A stretch of DNA of 64,000 nt, from NCBI GenBank assembly GCA_945957395.1, contig CAMFKE010000010.1:62001-126000 (forward strand), in the 5' to 3' direction. The stretch comes from an uncultured Opitutia bacterium. Lineage in GTDB: Bacteria > Verrucomicrobiota > Verrucomicrobiia > Opitutales > UBA953. Below the pieces are notes generated by a model. The model was not told the origin of the DNA, ran no database searches, and saw only the letters and a list, made by a program, of their open reading frames with translations. Within the stretch, counting starts at the first letter, position 1; every line of letters begins with the position of its first letter. Position numbers and translations under genes: made by a program. Below, one piece after another: positions 25,663-37,133 of the stretch.

Positions 25663-27168
25663 ATGATTCGAAAAATCGCCCTGTTCGGCGCACTGGCGCC
25701 CGTGGCCGTGCTGACCTTCGCCCCCTCCGGACAAAGCCGGCCGACGAAGCCGCCAACCGAGGCCGCACCTCCCGCCGCTCCCGCCACGCCGCTGGCAAGC
25801 CTTGTGCGCGCGTCCAACGCCATGGGCTTCGCTCGTCTGCGCGCATCGAAGGGCGACACGGCGTTCTCTCCGGCCGGTGTGACGCATGCGCTCGCACCCG
25901 TCGCGCCGGGCACACAGGGCTACACGCGCGCGGAACTTCTACGCGGATTCGGGCTGCCCGAGGACGACGATCAAGTGGCCTCGGCCCTCACCGAATACCT
26001 GGGCGACGCCAACAAGGACGAAGAGGTTTTCAGTTCGCACACCGGCTTCCTGCTCAACGGCGACTTCCCGCCCACGGCCCGGTTCAAGTCAGCACTCACG
26101 GCGCTGCCGGCGTGCGAACTGCTCACGACCGAGGCGACGCCGGGTTACTTTTTCGGTCTCTTCGGCGGCAGCGACGGATTCAGGAGCGGAGAGGAGGCCA
26201 TCGCGGCATGGCTCAAGAAGCATTCGCGCATGAGCCTTTCCTTGGACGAGGCGCGCGCCCTAATGCCGCACAAGATAGCCAAGGACGACACCTGGGTGTT
26301 CACCGCCATCAACGCAAACTACTTCAAGGGCCGCTGGAAAATCCGCTTCGACAAGGAGCGCACCTGGCAGGAGGATTTCTTCTCGGAGGCGGCGCCCGGA
26401 AAGGTCGCGATGATGAACGAAACCTCCACCGAGTTCATTGCCGGCGACATGGACTGGCTGCCCGGATACGGGGCCGACAAGCCCAAACACCCGATGCCGA
26501 CCGCCGAAGGGCCTATCAGCTGGCGTACCCAACTGGAATACGAGGAGTCCTTGAACGCCTGGCCGCGCCACCAGTACCTGCGCATGCGCTTCGACGACGG
26601 CAAGCGCTCCATGATTATCCTGCTGCCGCGCTGGGACAGACAATCCGGCCAGTCGCCCGACGACGCCCTCGCGGCACTGGAAAAGCAGCTCACCGGCGAC
26701 GCCCTCTCGAACACGCTGGAGCGCATCCGCACGGACGGCGTGCCCGCCAACGTCCAAGTGAAGTTGCCGAAGTTCACCCTGCGCGCCCAGCACAAGCTGC
26801 TTTCCCGCGAAAGCGGGGCACCCCAGGGCACCGCCCCGTTCACGATGCAGGCGCTGACGAACCCGCTCATCAGCGACTTCTCGCCGATGTCCGCAGCCGT
26901 CGCGGGCGAGTGGATCAAGGGCAAAAATGTCGTGCTCGGCGAAGTCACGCAGATCTGCGAAGTCGAGGTGAACGAGGACGGCGCCAAGGCCGCCTCGGTG
27001 ACGACCGCACACGGCATATCAGTCGGCTGCTGCGCCATGGGCTTCGAACAGACGGCCTACGAATTCACGGCCGACCACCCGTTCCTGTTCATCATCCAGG
27101 ACGACAAAACCGGCGCCGCCCTCTTCGTCGGCCGCGTGACCCAGCCCGTCGCGAACGCGGCCCAATAG
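25663..27168 (+). CDS. Serpin-family protease inhibitor
   Basis: A 501-residue serpin with an N-terminal signal peptide (MIRKIALFGALAPVAVLTFA) and a Pro/Ala-rich linker before the serpin fold. Visible features are FSPAGVTHALA, FTAINANYFKGRWKIRF (typical SAxYFKGxW block), KVAMMNETS, MIILLPR and the C-terminal FTADHPFLFIIQDDKTGAALFVGRV. The reactive-loop hinge reads EDGAKAASVTTAHGISVG at about 438-455. Small residues at P12-P9 fit an inhibitor rather than a storage form; P1 may be Val or Ser, pointing to elastase-like targets. An in-frame extension upstream overlaps pyrG antisense and is rejected. Confidence 0.9.
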   Translation: MIRKIALFGALAPVAVLTFAPSGQSRPTKPPTEAAPPAAPATPLASLVRASNAMGFARLRASKGDTAFSPAGVTHALAPVAPGTQGYTRAELLRGFGLPEDDDQVASALTEYLGDANKDEEVFSSHTGFLLNGDFPPTARFKSALTALPACELLTTEATPGYFFGLFGGSDGFRSGEEAIAAWLKKHSRMSLSLDEARALMPHKIAKDDTWVFTAINANYFKGRWKIRFDKERTWQEDFFSEAAPGKVAMMNETSTEFIAGDMDWLPGYGADKPKHPMPTAEGPISWRTQLEYEESLNAWPRHQYLRMRFDDGKRSMIILLPRWDRQSGQSPDDALAALEKQLTGDALSNTLERIRTDGVPANVQVKLPKFTLRAQHKLLSRESGAPQGTAPFTMQALTNPLISDFSPMSAAVAGEWIKGKNVVLGEVTQICEVEVNEDGAKAASVTTAHGISVGCCAMGFEQTAYEFTADHPFLFIIQDDKTGAALFVGRVTQPVANAAQ

Positions 27169-27252
27169 CGGCATCCCGCGCTCCGAAATCGTCGGACAAA
27201 GTGCCGGCGGGAGGGGGCGAAATCCGGCAGCGTGGCGGGAAAATTTCGAGGC

Positions 27253-28248
27253 ATGAACTCTTTCAAGGAAACCGCGCCGGTGGCGGCGGAGGGCTTCGGG
27301 CTCGCCGCGGTGGCCGGCTATGTGAACGTGGCCGTGCTCGGTTTCTTCGCCTTCGACCCGCAACCCGGGCACGCCTCGGCGCTGGCGAACGCGCAGGTGC
27401 CGGTCAGCCACATGACGGGCGCCTTCTCGCGACTGGGCATCGACCTGGCGCGCGGCAAGTGGGCGGATCTCATACCCGTGAGCTCCATCGTGATCGGCTT
27501 TTTCCTGGGCGCGCTCATCACCGGCACGGTGATCGGCAACCTGCGCCTGCACCACGCGCGACGCTACGGGCTCATCCTCATCGGCGAGGGCTTCGTGCTG
27601 CTCGCGGCCGGCGCGCTGTGGAGCCGCGGCGACTGGCCCGCGCTCACGCTGTGCGCGCTGGCGTGCGGACTGCAGAACGCGATGACCGGCTTCTACCGGG
27701 GCATGATGCTGCGCACCACGCATGTCACCGGGCTGGTGACCGACATCGCCACGGAGCTGGGCGTGATGATCCGCGGACACCACATCCGCGTGTGGCGCAT
27801 GCTGCTCCAGGCGAGCATCCTCGCCGGATACTTCCTGGGCGGATGGGCCGGCGCGGCGGCCTTCCTGACCATGGAGAAACACCGCGCGGGCTCGGCGTTC
27901 ACCCTGAACCTCCCCTACCTCGTCAAGCCCGGCGCACTCGCGATACAACTCGACGCGGCGGCGTTCACACTGCTCATCCCGGCGCTCGTGTGCCTGGTCG
28001 CGGGCCTCTCCTATGTCCGCTGGCTTAACCGCAAATTCGGCACCTACGCCGCGCTCGGCGACCCGCTCGGCCCGGACTACGCCATGCCCACCCGCCCGGT
28101 TGACGAGAAATCGAGGGAGGACGGCGGCCTCGTCCAGCCGGTCATCGACGCGACCGCCCGCGCCCGCGTGGCGCTGCGCGCCCTTTCCCGCCGCACCACC
28201 GGCGCCTCGCGCGACGCCAAGGATGCCGACGCGGCGCCGAAGCGCTGA
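27253..28248 (+). CDS. DUF1275 (YoaK-type) membrane protein
   Basis: A 331-residue inner-membrane protein with six predicted transmembrane helices and the DUF1275 pattern: GFGLAAVAGYVNVAVLG, VPVSHMTGAFSRLGIDLA, ACGLQNAMTGFYRG and RTTHVTGLVTDIATELG. Members are of unknown function. The C-terminus (after about 285) is a hydrophilic Arg/Ala tail. The chosen start, MNSFKETAP, follows GAGGC; an in-frame ATG further upstream adds 7 residues. It converges on sdhB. Confidence 0.85.
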   Translation: MNSFKETAPVAAEGFGLAAVAGYVNVAVLGFFAFDPQPGHASALANAQVPVSHMTGAFSRLGIDLARGKWADLIPVSSIVIGFFLGALITGTVIGNLRLHHARRYGLILIGEGFVLLAAGALWSRGDWPALTLCALACGLQNAMTGFYRGMMLRTTHVTGLVTDIATELGVMIRGHHIRVWRMLLQASILAGYFLGGWAGAAAFLTMEKHRAGSAFTLNLPYLVKPGALAIQLDAAAFTLLIPALVCLVAGLSYVRWLNRKFGTYAALGDPLGPDYAMPTRPVDEKSREDGGLVQPVIDATARARVALRALSRRTTGASRDAKDADAAPKR

Positions 28249-28304
28249 CCCCGGGAAACGGCGAAGCCGCGCCGGAAAACTCCGACGCGGCCCCGTTGCG
28301 TAAT

Positions 28305-28354
28305 GAAAATTCGGATGCCGGACCCCGTTCCGCGTCCGGCGTTCCGAGTTCGAC
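28305..28354. repeat. Inverted heptad array between DUF1275 and sdhB ends
   Basis: Right units GTTCCGC GTCCGGC / GTTCCGA GTTCGAC (28327-28354) match, as reverse complement, the left GAAAATT CGGATGC CGGA (28305-28322). Loop is 4-5 bases. This is the only locus not next to a start codon; it lies between converging 3' ends. Confidence 0.7.
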
Positions 28355-29145
28355 TAGTCTCCGCCGGCGCGCTTCTTGCCGGTGGACTTGAAGAAGTCCT
28401 TCACCTTGGCCACCGCGTAGTCGCGATTGAGCTGGGCGATGAAGTCCAGCGTGATGCCCTTCGGGCAGGCGGCCTGGCACTCGCCGTAGTTGGTGCAGGA
28501 ACCGAAGCCGGCGTCGTCCATGGTCTTCACCATGGCCAGCGTGCGGCGGTCCTTCTCGGCCTTGCCCTGCGGCAGGCTGTTGAGCTGCGACACCTTGGCG
28601 CCGACGAAGAGCATGGCGGAGGCGTTCTTGCAGGAGGCCACGCAGGCGCCGCAGCCGATGCACTCGGCGGCGTCCATCGCGCGATCGGCCACATCCTTCG
28701 GGATGGGGATGATGTTGGCGTCGATGGCGGAGCCGGTGCGGATCGAGATGAAGCCGCCGGACTGGATGATCTTGTCGAAGGCGGTGCGGTCCACGACCAG
28801 GTCCTTGATGACCGGGAAGGGACGGGCGCGCCAGGGCTCGATGGTGATGGTCTCACCGTCCTTGAAGTTGCGCATGTGCAACTGGCAGGTGGTGACGCCG
28901 GGCAGCGGGCCGTGCGGCATGCCGTTGATGGTCATGGAGCACATGCCGCAGATGCCTTCGCGGCAGTCGTGGTCGAAGGCGACGGGCTCGCCGCCGTTCT
29001 TGATGATCTGCTCGTTGAGGATGTCCATCATCTCGAGGAAGGAGGAGTCCTCGGAGATGTCGGTGACTTTGTATTCCTCGAACTTGCCGGTGGTGCCGGT
29101 CTGGCGCCAGACGCGCAGCGTGAGGGAGAGGTTTTTGCCGCTCAT
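28354..29145 (-). CDS. sdhB: Succinate dehydrogenase/fumarate reductase iron-sulfur subunit
   Basis: A 263-residue iron-sulfur subunit. The plant-ferredoxin [2Fe-2S] ligands are Cys61, Cys66, Cys69 and Cys87 (CREGICGMC then C). The C-terminal domain has [11 protein letters not shown] for [4Fe-4S] and [14 protein letters not shown] for [3Fe-4S]. It transfers electrons between SdhA and the quinone site in SdhC. It is the last gene of sdhCAB on the minus strand, 39 bases after sdhA. The length of about 260 and CxxYGxC arrangement fit B-type complexes of Bacteroidetes and Verrucomicrobia. Confidence 0.95.
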   Translation of the reverse strand: MSGKNLSLTLRVWRQTGTTGKFEEYKVTDISEDSSFLEMMDILNEQIIKNGGEPVAFDHDCREGICGMCSMTINGMPHGPLPGVTTCQLHMRNFKDGETITIEPWRARPFPVIKDLVVDRTAFDKIIQSGGFISIRTGSAIDANIIPIPKDVADRAMDAAECIGCGACVASCKNASAMLFVGAKVSQLNSLPQGKAEKDRRTLAMVKTMDDAGFGSCTNYGECQAACPKGITLDFIAQLNRDYAVAKVKDFFKSTGKKRAGGD

Positions 29146-29184
29146 GTCGTGAGTGTGCTGAAAGGTTGTGTGGTGGTTTCGCTC

Positions 29185-31212
<2,028 letters not shown>

Positions 31213-31247
31213 GACGAAGGGTCTCTGAGGTTGTATCCGTTAAAAAG

Positions 31248-32057
31248 TTACTTGGAGGCGGGGGCCTCGATCGTGCAGGAGGCGGCCGGCTGGCAGCCCT
31301 TGCAGCACTTCACGCCGTCCTTGGTGATGACTCCGGCGAGCACGGCGGCGGGGATGGCGATGAATCCGGCGGCGACGACGACGGCCAGGCCCTTGGCCAG
31401 CAGGTCGAGGCGGGGGCGCCACTTCTCGTTGCGCAAGCCGACGGACTGGAACATCGAGGAGGTGCCGTGCGCGAGGTGCGCGAACAGCAGGATCATGCCC
31501 ACGATGTAGAAGATGGAGACGGCGGGATGCGAGAAGCCGTCCACGACCATCGCGTGAACATTGAACACCTCGCGGGCTTCGGCGCCGCTGCCGAGCGTGG
31601 CGGCGAACTTGCCGCCCTTGTCATAGTCGGCGGCGACGATGCCGGTGAAGGCGGCGCGCACGGTGAAGTGCAGGAGGTGGAAGACGATGAAGGCCAGCAG
31701 CACGACGCCGGAGAGCGGCATGTAGAGGTTGCCGAGGAAGCCGAACTTGGAGGCGGGCGAGGCGTTGCGCGAGGTCTTGAACTCGTACTGCTCGGGGCGC
31801 GCGGCGCGGTTTTCCTTGGCCAGCATGATGCCGACGCGGATGTGCACCAGGACGCACAGGGCGAGGAAGCCGCGGATGCTCCACAGCGCGGCGGGCGGCA
31901 TCGAGTGCAGCAGCTCCGCGTAGCGGTTGATCTTATCGGGCGCGCAGAACATCTGCAGGTTTCCGACAAGGTGTCCGACGGCGAAGCCGACGAGCACGAG
32001 GCCGGTGATGGCCATCAGGTATTTTTTGACGAGTGAGGGCATGCGACAGCAGCTCAT
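31248..32057 (-). CDS. sdhC: Succinate dehydrogenase/fumarate reductase cytochrome b subunit
   Basis: A B-type single membrane anchor of 269 residues (264 if the internal MPSLVKKYL at 32042 is used). Five transmembrane helices are visible, with haem-ligand histidines in GFAVGHLVGN, LCVLVHIRVG, AFIVFHLLHF and LFAHLAHG, as in dihaem anchors. The C-terminus has a short Cys-rich tail (CCKGCQPAASC), unusual in the family. It starts the sdhCAB operon. I see no Shine-Dalgarno sequence for either start, so the exact N-terminus is open. Confidence 0.9.
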   Translation of the reverse strand: MSCCRMPSLVKKYLMAITGLVLVGFAVGHLVGNLQMFCAPDKINRYAELLHSMPPAALWSIRGFLALCVLVHIRVGIMLAKENRAARPEQYEFKTSRNASPASKFGFLGNLYMPLSGVVLLAFIVFHLLHFTVRAAFTGIVAADYDKGGKFAATLGSGAEAREVFNVHAMVVDGFSHPAVSIFYIVGMILLFAHLAHGTSSMFQSVGLRNEKWRPRLDLLAKGLAVVVAAGFIAIPAAVLAGVITKDGVKCCKGCQPAASCTIEAPASK

Positions 32058-32250
32058 GGTGTTTGTTCGGGAAAGGATTCTGGGCACCCGGGCCGCTGAA
32101 ATCGGCTCGGGCATGCGGGCTTATGGTGCGCATTTCCTCCCCGGCTACGCCTAAGGTCGCAATTGAGTCTCAACAGGGCGCTATTAGCGCACCTGCGCCG
32201 CATCATTAGTCACACGCGCCCGGCTTCCCTGGCAAAATTTCCCAAGCCGC

Positions 32251-32688
32251 TTACAACTCGCGGTCACCCCGAGCGCGAGCCAGGGCGAGCCGGAGCCGGC
32301 GCAACGCCGCGACCTCCCGCGACTTTCGCAACTCGTGCTCCCAAAGGCGCAACACGCGCCAGCCGCGCCGCTTCAGCTCGCGCGTCACCTCGCGGTCGCG
32401 TTCCCGGTTGCGCGAGATCTTGGAGCGCCAGAAGTCACGGTTGGTGGCGGGCACGGAGCCGTGCTCGGGGCAGCCGTGCCAGAAGCAGCCGTCGACAAAG
32501 ACCGCCAGCCGCAGCTTGGGGAAAACGAAATCGGGCGCCCCGAACACCTTGGCGTGTCGGCGCCACCCCGTGATCTTATGGGCGCGCAGCATCTCGACGA
32601 GCCGCAGCTCCGTCGCCTTGTTGCCCTTGCCGCGCACGCGCGACATGACCTCGGATCGCTTCTCGGGGCTGAAAATGTCGGCGGCCAT
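32251..32688 (-). CDS. vsr: Very short patch repair (Vsr-type) DNA endonuclease
   Basis: A 145-residue Vsr endonuclease that nicks at T:G mismatches arising from 5-methylcytosine deamination. Core text DIFSPEKRSEVMSRVRGKGN, GAPDFVFPKLRLAVFVDGCFWHGCP (catalytic Asp and His near the zinc Cys) and KWRxK-like RSKISRNRERD is intact. No dcm-type cytosine methylase lies in the window, so its partner is elsewhere or absent. The start at MAADIFSP was preferred; an in-frame ATG three codons upstream is possible. Confidence 0.9.
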   Translation of the reverse strand: MAADIFSPEKRSEVMSRVRGKGNKATELRLVEMLRAHKITGWRRHAKVFGAPDFVFPKLRLAVFVDGCFWHGCPEHGSVPATNRDFWRSKISRNRERDREVTRELKRRGWRVLRLWEHELRKSREVAALRRLRLALARARGDREL

Positions 32689-32799
32689 GCTCCGCATATG
32701 CGCACAGGCGAACGCCCCCGGAAAGGGAAAACTCCCTCACGCCGTGTCCCGCGACACGCGACCTTGCGCAGCGGCGAAACATCGGGGAGCAATGTCGGC

Positions 32800-33312
32800 A
32801 TGCCCGGACACGCCCGCCTCGTGCGCCTCCATCATCCCTCGCTCGGGGACGCCGTGGGCGCGCTCGACGAGCACGGCCGATGGCTCGCCCTGATTCCCGG
32901 CCCGGAGGCCTTGCCTCGCGTGGAGGGCCTTCTGCGAAAATCCGGCCGCGCCGCGACCGACTCCGACAGCGAAACCGCCGACGAGGCGCGACTTACACTG
33001 GCGCGATGGTTCGCCACCGGCGACGCCCCCGAGACCGCGCCCGACGGCACTCCCTTTCAACGCCGCGTCTGGCTCGCCTTGCGCGACATCCCGCGAGGCG
33101 AAACGCGCTCCTACGCAGAGATCGCCCGGCGGGTCGGCTGCCGCAGCGCGCGCGCCGTCGGCGGAGCGGTGGGCGCCAACCCCGTCTGCCTGTTCATCCC
33201 CTGCCACCGCGTGCTCGCCTCCGACGGCTCCCTCGGCGGCTTCGCCTGGGGCCTCGGGCTCAAGCGCACCCTGCTTCGCGCGGAGGGCGCGCCGCCCGCG
33301 AACGGCCCGTGA
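32800..33312 (+). CDS. ogt: Methylated-DNA--protein-cysteine methyltransferase
   Basis: A 170-residue O6-alkylguanine DNA alkyltransferase that repairs alkylated guanine by transfer to its own cysteine. The active site is IPCHRV with Cys135, and the helix-turn-helix includes the Arg finger region (SYAEIARRVGCRSARAVGGAVGANP) and the C-terminal GGFAWGLGLKRTLL. An AAT-GTCGGC context precedes the ATG, with a GGAG 10 bases upstream, one of few possible Shine-Dalgarno sites here. It diverges from vsr, so two repair genes share a region of 111 bases. Confidence 0.9.
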   Translation: MPGHARLVRLHHPSLGDAVGALDEHGRWLALIPGPEALPRVEGLLRKSGRAATDSDSETADEARLTLARWFATGDAPETAPDGTPFQRRVWLALRDIPRGETRSYAEIARRVGCRSARAVGGAVGANPVCLFIPCHRVLASDGSLGGFAWGLGLKRTLLRAEGAPPANGP

Positions 33313-33352
33313 CTCTGCTTGACCCCGCCGAGACATTCGCTCACTCGGCCGC

Positions 33353-34573
33353 ATGAAAAAAATTACATGGGCGGGGTTGATTCTATCGCTGGCGTGCGCG
33401 ACCGCACCGGCGGCGACGAACAAGGCCGATGTCGCCGGCGACGCGATGCCGCAGGAGCCGGGAGCGCACAAGCGCGTGCCGTGCCCGGACAACCCCAAGC
33501 TGACCGTCGATGTGTATGTGCCGAAAGCTTACGCCGAAAAGCCGGCCGCGCGGCTCCCGGTCCTGTTCATCTCCTCCCCGAGCCGCAACCCCGGTTTCCG
33601 CGGGCTGGAATCGTGGGCGGAGGCGCAAGAGGTCGTGCTCGTGGGCATCAACGAATCCAAGAACGGCGACTGGGCGCCCATCATCGCCGCGCAGGAGGCG
33701 GCGTGGAACGCGCTCAAGCCCATGCGCATACACCCGTGCCTGCGCTTCGCCACCGGGTTCTCGGGCGGCGGCTGCGCCTCCGCCGAGTTCGCGAAGCGCC
33801 ACCCCAAGGATTTCGCCGGCGTGGTGCTGCAATGCCACTCCGGCTTCGACGCCAAGACCCCCGGGCACATCGCCGCGGGCTTCATCGGCGGCATCAAGGA
33901 CACCACGCATCCCGACTCCGCCGTGCGCGGCGCCGCGGCGGAGGCCCGACGCTCCGGCCACTATGTGCAGGAGGAGCACCCCGACCGCGGACACGCCTGG
34001 GCGCCCACACCGATGGTGGCGCGCATGCTGACCAACCAGCTCACCGTCGCGCGCCTCACGCACCCGGGCATTCCGGAAAAAGAGCGCAAGGCCGCGCTGG
34101 AGGAGATCGGCAAGACCCTGACCGCCCTGCGCGAAAACCCCGCCGACGAGGCCGGCCGCGCGAAACTGGACGCCCTGCTCGACCCCGAGGAACTCAAGTC
34201 CAAGCCCTTCCGCGCCCCGGCCCTCGAACTCTGGTGCGCCGCCCGACTTCACTCGCTGGAGGCGCTCACCGGGCGCGAGGCGATGCGCGCCTGCACCGAA
34301 CCGACGACCGACGCCCGCTTCGCCGAATGCCGCGGCAAGCCCCGCGCCGCCTTCGACGCCTTCCGCAAGAAACTGGAAGCCGACCCCGAGCTCAAAGGCG
34401 AATTCGCGGCGTGGAGGGAGTACGAGCGCCTGCGTGACGCGCTGGCCAAGGCCGCCCGCGCCAACGCCAAGCCCAAGGAGCTCGCCGCGCTGCGCGACAA
34501 GCTCGCGGCCCTGGCGAAGAAGTCCCCCGGCACCCTGGCCGCCGAACGCTGCGCCGAAACGGCGGGCGCCTGA
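33353..34573 (+). CDS. Secreted alpha/beta-hydrolase-like protein
   Basis: A 406-residue exported protein (signal peptide MKKITWAGLILSLACATAPA). The first 220 residues look like an alpha/beta-hydrolase of the esterase/PHB-depolymerase type: nucleophile elbow GFSGGG (about 139-144), and His in HPDRGHAW. The rest (about 225-406) is Ala/Glu/Lys-rich and helical, perhaps coiled coil. Its natural substrate is unknown. It ends at a terminator that also serves the converging lipoprotein gene. Alternative: a carbohydrate esterase related to feruloyl esterase. Confidence 0.6.
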   Translation: MKKITWAGLILSLACATAPAATNKADVAGDAMPQEPGAHKRVPCPDNPKLTVDVYVPKAYAEKPAARLPVLFISSPSRNPGFRGLESWAEAQEVVLVGINESKNGDWAPIIAAQEAAWNALKPMRIHPCLRFATGFSGGGCASAEFAKRHPKDFAGVVLQCHSGFDAKTPGHIAAGFIGGIKDTTHPDSAVRGAAAEARRSGHYVQEEHPDRGHAWAPTPMVARMLTNQLTVARLTHPGIPEKERKAALEEIGKTLTALRENPADEAGRAKLDALLDPEELKSKPFRAPALELWCAARLHSLEALTGREAMRACTEPTTDARFAECRGKPRAAFDAFRKKLEADPELKGEFAAWREYERLRDALAKAARANAKPKELAALRDKLAALAKKSPGTLAAERCAETAGA

Positions 34574-34627
34574 CCGAGCCACTGATTTGCTCAAAAACCG
34601 ACGACCATCCTTAGCCGTCGAAACACG

Positions 34628-34663
34628 AAACGCCCCCGCACGGATACCTCCGGCGGGGGCGTC
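34628..34663. terminator. Bidirectional terminator between converging genes
   Basis: CGCCCCCGC / GCGGGGGCG stem (34631-34639 and 34653-34661) flanked by GAAA and by TCGCGTTT. It separates the hydrolase (plus) from the lipoprotein gene (minus). Confidence 0.65.
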
Positions 34664-34684
34664 GCGTTTCAGAAACTTCCGCCA

Positions 34685-35236
34685 TCAGCGCTCTGCGGCG
34701 GGCGGCGTCACTTGAATCACCTTATTTGCCAACTCCTTATCGACAGGGGAAGCGGCCGGTGGCGGCGGCGAGTTCAATTCGATCCGCCCGTCATCGGTCA
34801 GCCGCATCGCATCCTCATTCAATAGCTGCAAACGACCAGGCGCACCAGGCGGCCCGTGCCTCACTCCTATTGCGCCAGGGTCGGAAGCCAGAGCAGGCCC
34901 CGGAAGAACAACGTCCCGCATCGGTTTGTAATAAACTCCTTCGACACTTGGAAACCGGCCGAAAGAAAAGTCGGCCGAATCAAAATTCCGCGCAGGTGTC
35001 TTAACCAACTCGGGGAACCAGAGAAAGCGGCCAAACTCGAAATACGCAAAGCGCTCATCACTGCCTCGATACTCAATCGGCATCAATACGCTGTTAGGCA
35101 GAGCATAAACCCGGGTCTTCTTTTGAAACTCGGCGGGCGAAACCTCCGTGTAACAGCAGCTGAAATTAGAGCAGCCGCAGAGACTGAGGGAGCACGCCAC
35201 AAGCGCGGCGGAAATAAGGCAGACGGGATTCGACAT
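34685..35236 (-). CDS. Hypothetical lipoprotein
   Basis: A 183-residue protein with a lipoprotein-like signal (MSNPVCLISAALVACSLSLC then GCSNF; probable lipidated Cys near 22). The remainder has ordered text without known domain: RVYALPNSVLMPIEYRGSDERF, FGRFLWFPELVK and a Pro-rich C-terminal tail. The region's base composition is visibly less GC-rich than its neighbours, hinting at a different origin. A second in-frame ATG four codons upstream is less likely. Function unknown. Confidence 0.55.
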   Translation of the reverse strand: MSNPVCLISAALVACSLSLCGCSNFSCCYTEVSPAEFQKKTRVYALPNSVLMPIEYRGSDERFAYFEFGRFLWFPELVKTPARNFDSADFSFGRFPSVEGVYYKPMRDVVLPGPALASDPGAIGVRHGPPGAPGRLQLLNEDAMRLTDDGRIELNSPPPPAASPVDKELANKVIQVTPPAAER

Positions 35237-35280
35237 AGGAGCGTGCATGTGAGCTCAAGCCATTGCGCGCAAGCCGGCGC

Positions 35281-37008
35281 TCACCGGCGGGCGAGGTAGC
35301 GGGTGACCTCGGCGAGCGGGCGGCAATTGAGGATGTGGCGCGGCTCGAGCCTGCCCTTGCGCGCGGCGTCCACGCCGGCGGCGATGAACTGCAGGCCTGA
35401 GGTGTCGTGCGCGTCGGGGTTGATGGAGGTGAGCAGCCCGCGCTCGGCGGCGCGTATCCAGAGGCGCCAGTCCATGTCGAGGCGCAGCGGGTTGGCGTTG
35501 AGCTCGATGATCTTGCCGTTGGCCAAGGCGGCGTCGATGACCTTGGCGGCGTTCACCCTGTAGGGCTCGCGACGCAGCAGAAGGCGCCCCGTCAGGTGGC
35601 CGAGCATGGTGACGCCCGGGTGCTCAAGGGCGCGGATGATGCGCGCGGTCATCTCGTCCTCCTCGAGGGTGAAGGCGTTGTGCACGGAGGCCACGGCGTA
35701 ATCGAGCCGCGCCAGCATCTCGTCGGGAAAGTCGAGGGAGCCGTCCTTGAGGATGTCGACCTCGGAGCCGGCGAAGACATGGCAGCGGAAGCGCCCCGAC
35801 GCATTCAGTTTCCGGATATCGTCGATCTGGCGCGAAAGGCGGGCCTCGTCGAGGCCGTTGGCCTGGAAGGAGGACTTGGAGTGGTCGGCGATGCCTAGGT
35901 ATTCCCAGCCGAGCGCCTCGGCCGCGGCCACCATCTCCTCCAGCGTGTTCTTGCCGTCGGAGGCGGTGGTGTGGTTGTGGAAGGCGCCCCGGATGTCCTT
36001 CACCGTCACGAGCTTCGGGAGTTTGCCCGACTCGGCCAGCTCGAGTTCGCCCATGCCTTCGCGCAATTCCGGCGGAATCCAGGGAAGGCCCAGAGCGGCG
36101 AAAAGGCCCTCCTCGCTCGTCACGGGAGCGGGCGCCGCGACCTCCGGACGCACCGGCGAGAGCCCCCACTCGCTCAGCGAAAGGCCGCGTTCGAGCGCGC
36201 GGCGGCGCATGGCGACATTGTGCTCCTTGGACCCGGTGAAGTGATGCAGCGCGTACGCGAACTGGGCGGCGGGCACGACGCGCAGGTCGGCCTGCAGCCC
36301 GCTCTCGAAGCGCACGCTGGACTTCGTCTCGCCCTTGGCGGTCACCTCGCGCACGCCGGGCTGCGCGCAGAACCAGTCCATGACGGGCCCCGGCTCGGCG
36401 GTGGCCACGAGGAAGTCGAGGTCGCCCACGGTCTCCATGCGCCGGCGAAGGCTGCCGGCCGCCTCGGCGTGCGTGACGCCGGGTACCTTTCGCAGGCCGT
36501 CGAGGATGGGCATCGCCACGGCGAGGGCGGCCGGGCGCAGGTGGCGTTTCGCGTAGGCGGCGCGGTTGGCGATGCCGGAGAGAATCTTCTCCTGAGTCTT
36601 CGCGCCGAAACCTTTGATTTCGGCGACGCGGCCGTCCTCGCAGGCTTTCTTGAGGCCCGCGATGGTGTCCACGCCGAGCTCGGCGTGAAGGGCCTTCACC
36701 TTCTTCGGCCCGAGGCCGGGGATATCCAGCATCTCGATGAGGCCGGCGGGGATGCTCGCGCGCAGTTCGTCGAGCATGGCGCAGCGTCCCGTCTCGCGGA
36801 TCTCGAGGATGCGCTCGGCGAGGTCCTTGCCGATGCCGCGCACCTCGGTCAGCCGGCCGTCGGCGATGAGCGTGCCGAGGTCCTCGGGCATGGTCTCGAG
36901 CGTGCGGGCGGCGTTCTGGTAGGCGCGGACCTTGAACGGGTTGTCGCCGCGCAGTTCCAGCAGCGTGGCGAGCGTGTCGAACACCTCGGCGATATCGGCT
37001 TTGTCCAT
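35281..37008 (-). CDS. polX: DNA polymerase/3'-5' exonuclease PolX
   Basis: A 575-residue bacterial family X polymerase. Order of domains: helix-hairpin-helix 8-kDa region ([14 protein letters not shown]), polymerase core with [19 protein letters not shown] (metal ligands in GDLDFLV), and a C-terminal PHP phosphoesterase ([41 protein letters not shown]). Roles are gap filling and 3' processing in repair. All metal-binding His/Asp of PHP look intact. Start [10 protein letters not shown] is preferred over an in-frame ATG three codons upstream. Confidence 0.95.
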   Translation of the reverse strand: MDKADIAEVFDTLATLLELRGDNPFKVRAYQNAARTLETMPEDLGTLIADGRLTEVRGIGKDLAERILEIRETGRCAMLDELRASIPAGLIEMLDIPGLGPKKVKALHAELGVDTIAGLKKACEDGRVAEIKGFGAKTQEKILSGIANRAAYAKRHLRPAALAVAMPILDGLRKVPGVTHAEAAGSLRRRMETVGDLDFLVATAEPGPVMDWFCAQPGVREVTAKGETKSSVRFESGLQADLRVVPAAQFAYALHHFTGSKEHNVAMRRRALERGLSLSEWGLSPVRPEVAAPAPVTSEEGLFAALGLPWIPPELREGMGELELAESGKLPKLVTVKDIRGAFHNHTTASDGKNTLEEMVAAAEALGWEYLGIADHSKSSFQANGLDEARLSRQIDDIRKLNASGRFRCHVFAGSEVDILKDGSLDFPDEMLARLDYAVASVHNAFTLEEDEMTARIIRALEHPGVTMLGHLTGRLLLRREPYRVNAAKVIDAALANGKIIELNANPLRLDMDWRLWIRAAERGLLTSINPDAHDTSGLQFIAAGVDAARKGRLEPRHILNCRPLAEVTRYLARR

Positions 37009-37070
37009 GCGGGGCACTCAACGCACAAGCGCGCCCGCGTAAAGCGCGGACCCCGGACGGACTCCGGGCG

Positions 37071-37114
37071 CGAAAAAGGCCCGGCCCGGGTCGCCCCGGA
37101 GCCGGACCTTTCGC
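37071..37114 (-). terminator. Terminator after the GH109 gene
   Basis: Minus-strand GGTCCGGCTCCGG / CCGGGCCGGGCC form an imperfect GC stem followed by TTTTTCGCG. It lies just past the GH109 stop. Confidence 0.65.
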
Positions 37115-37133
37115 GGACCGCAAGCGGCGCCGG

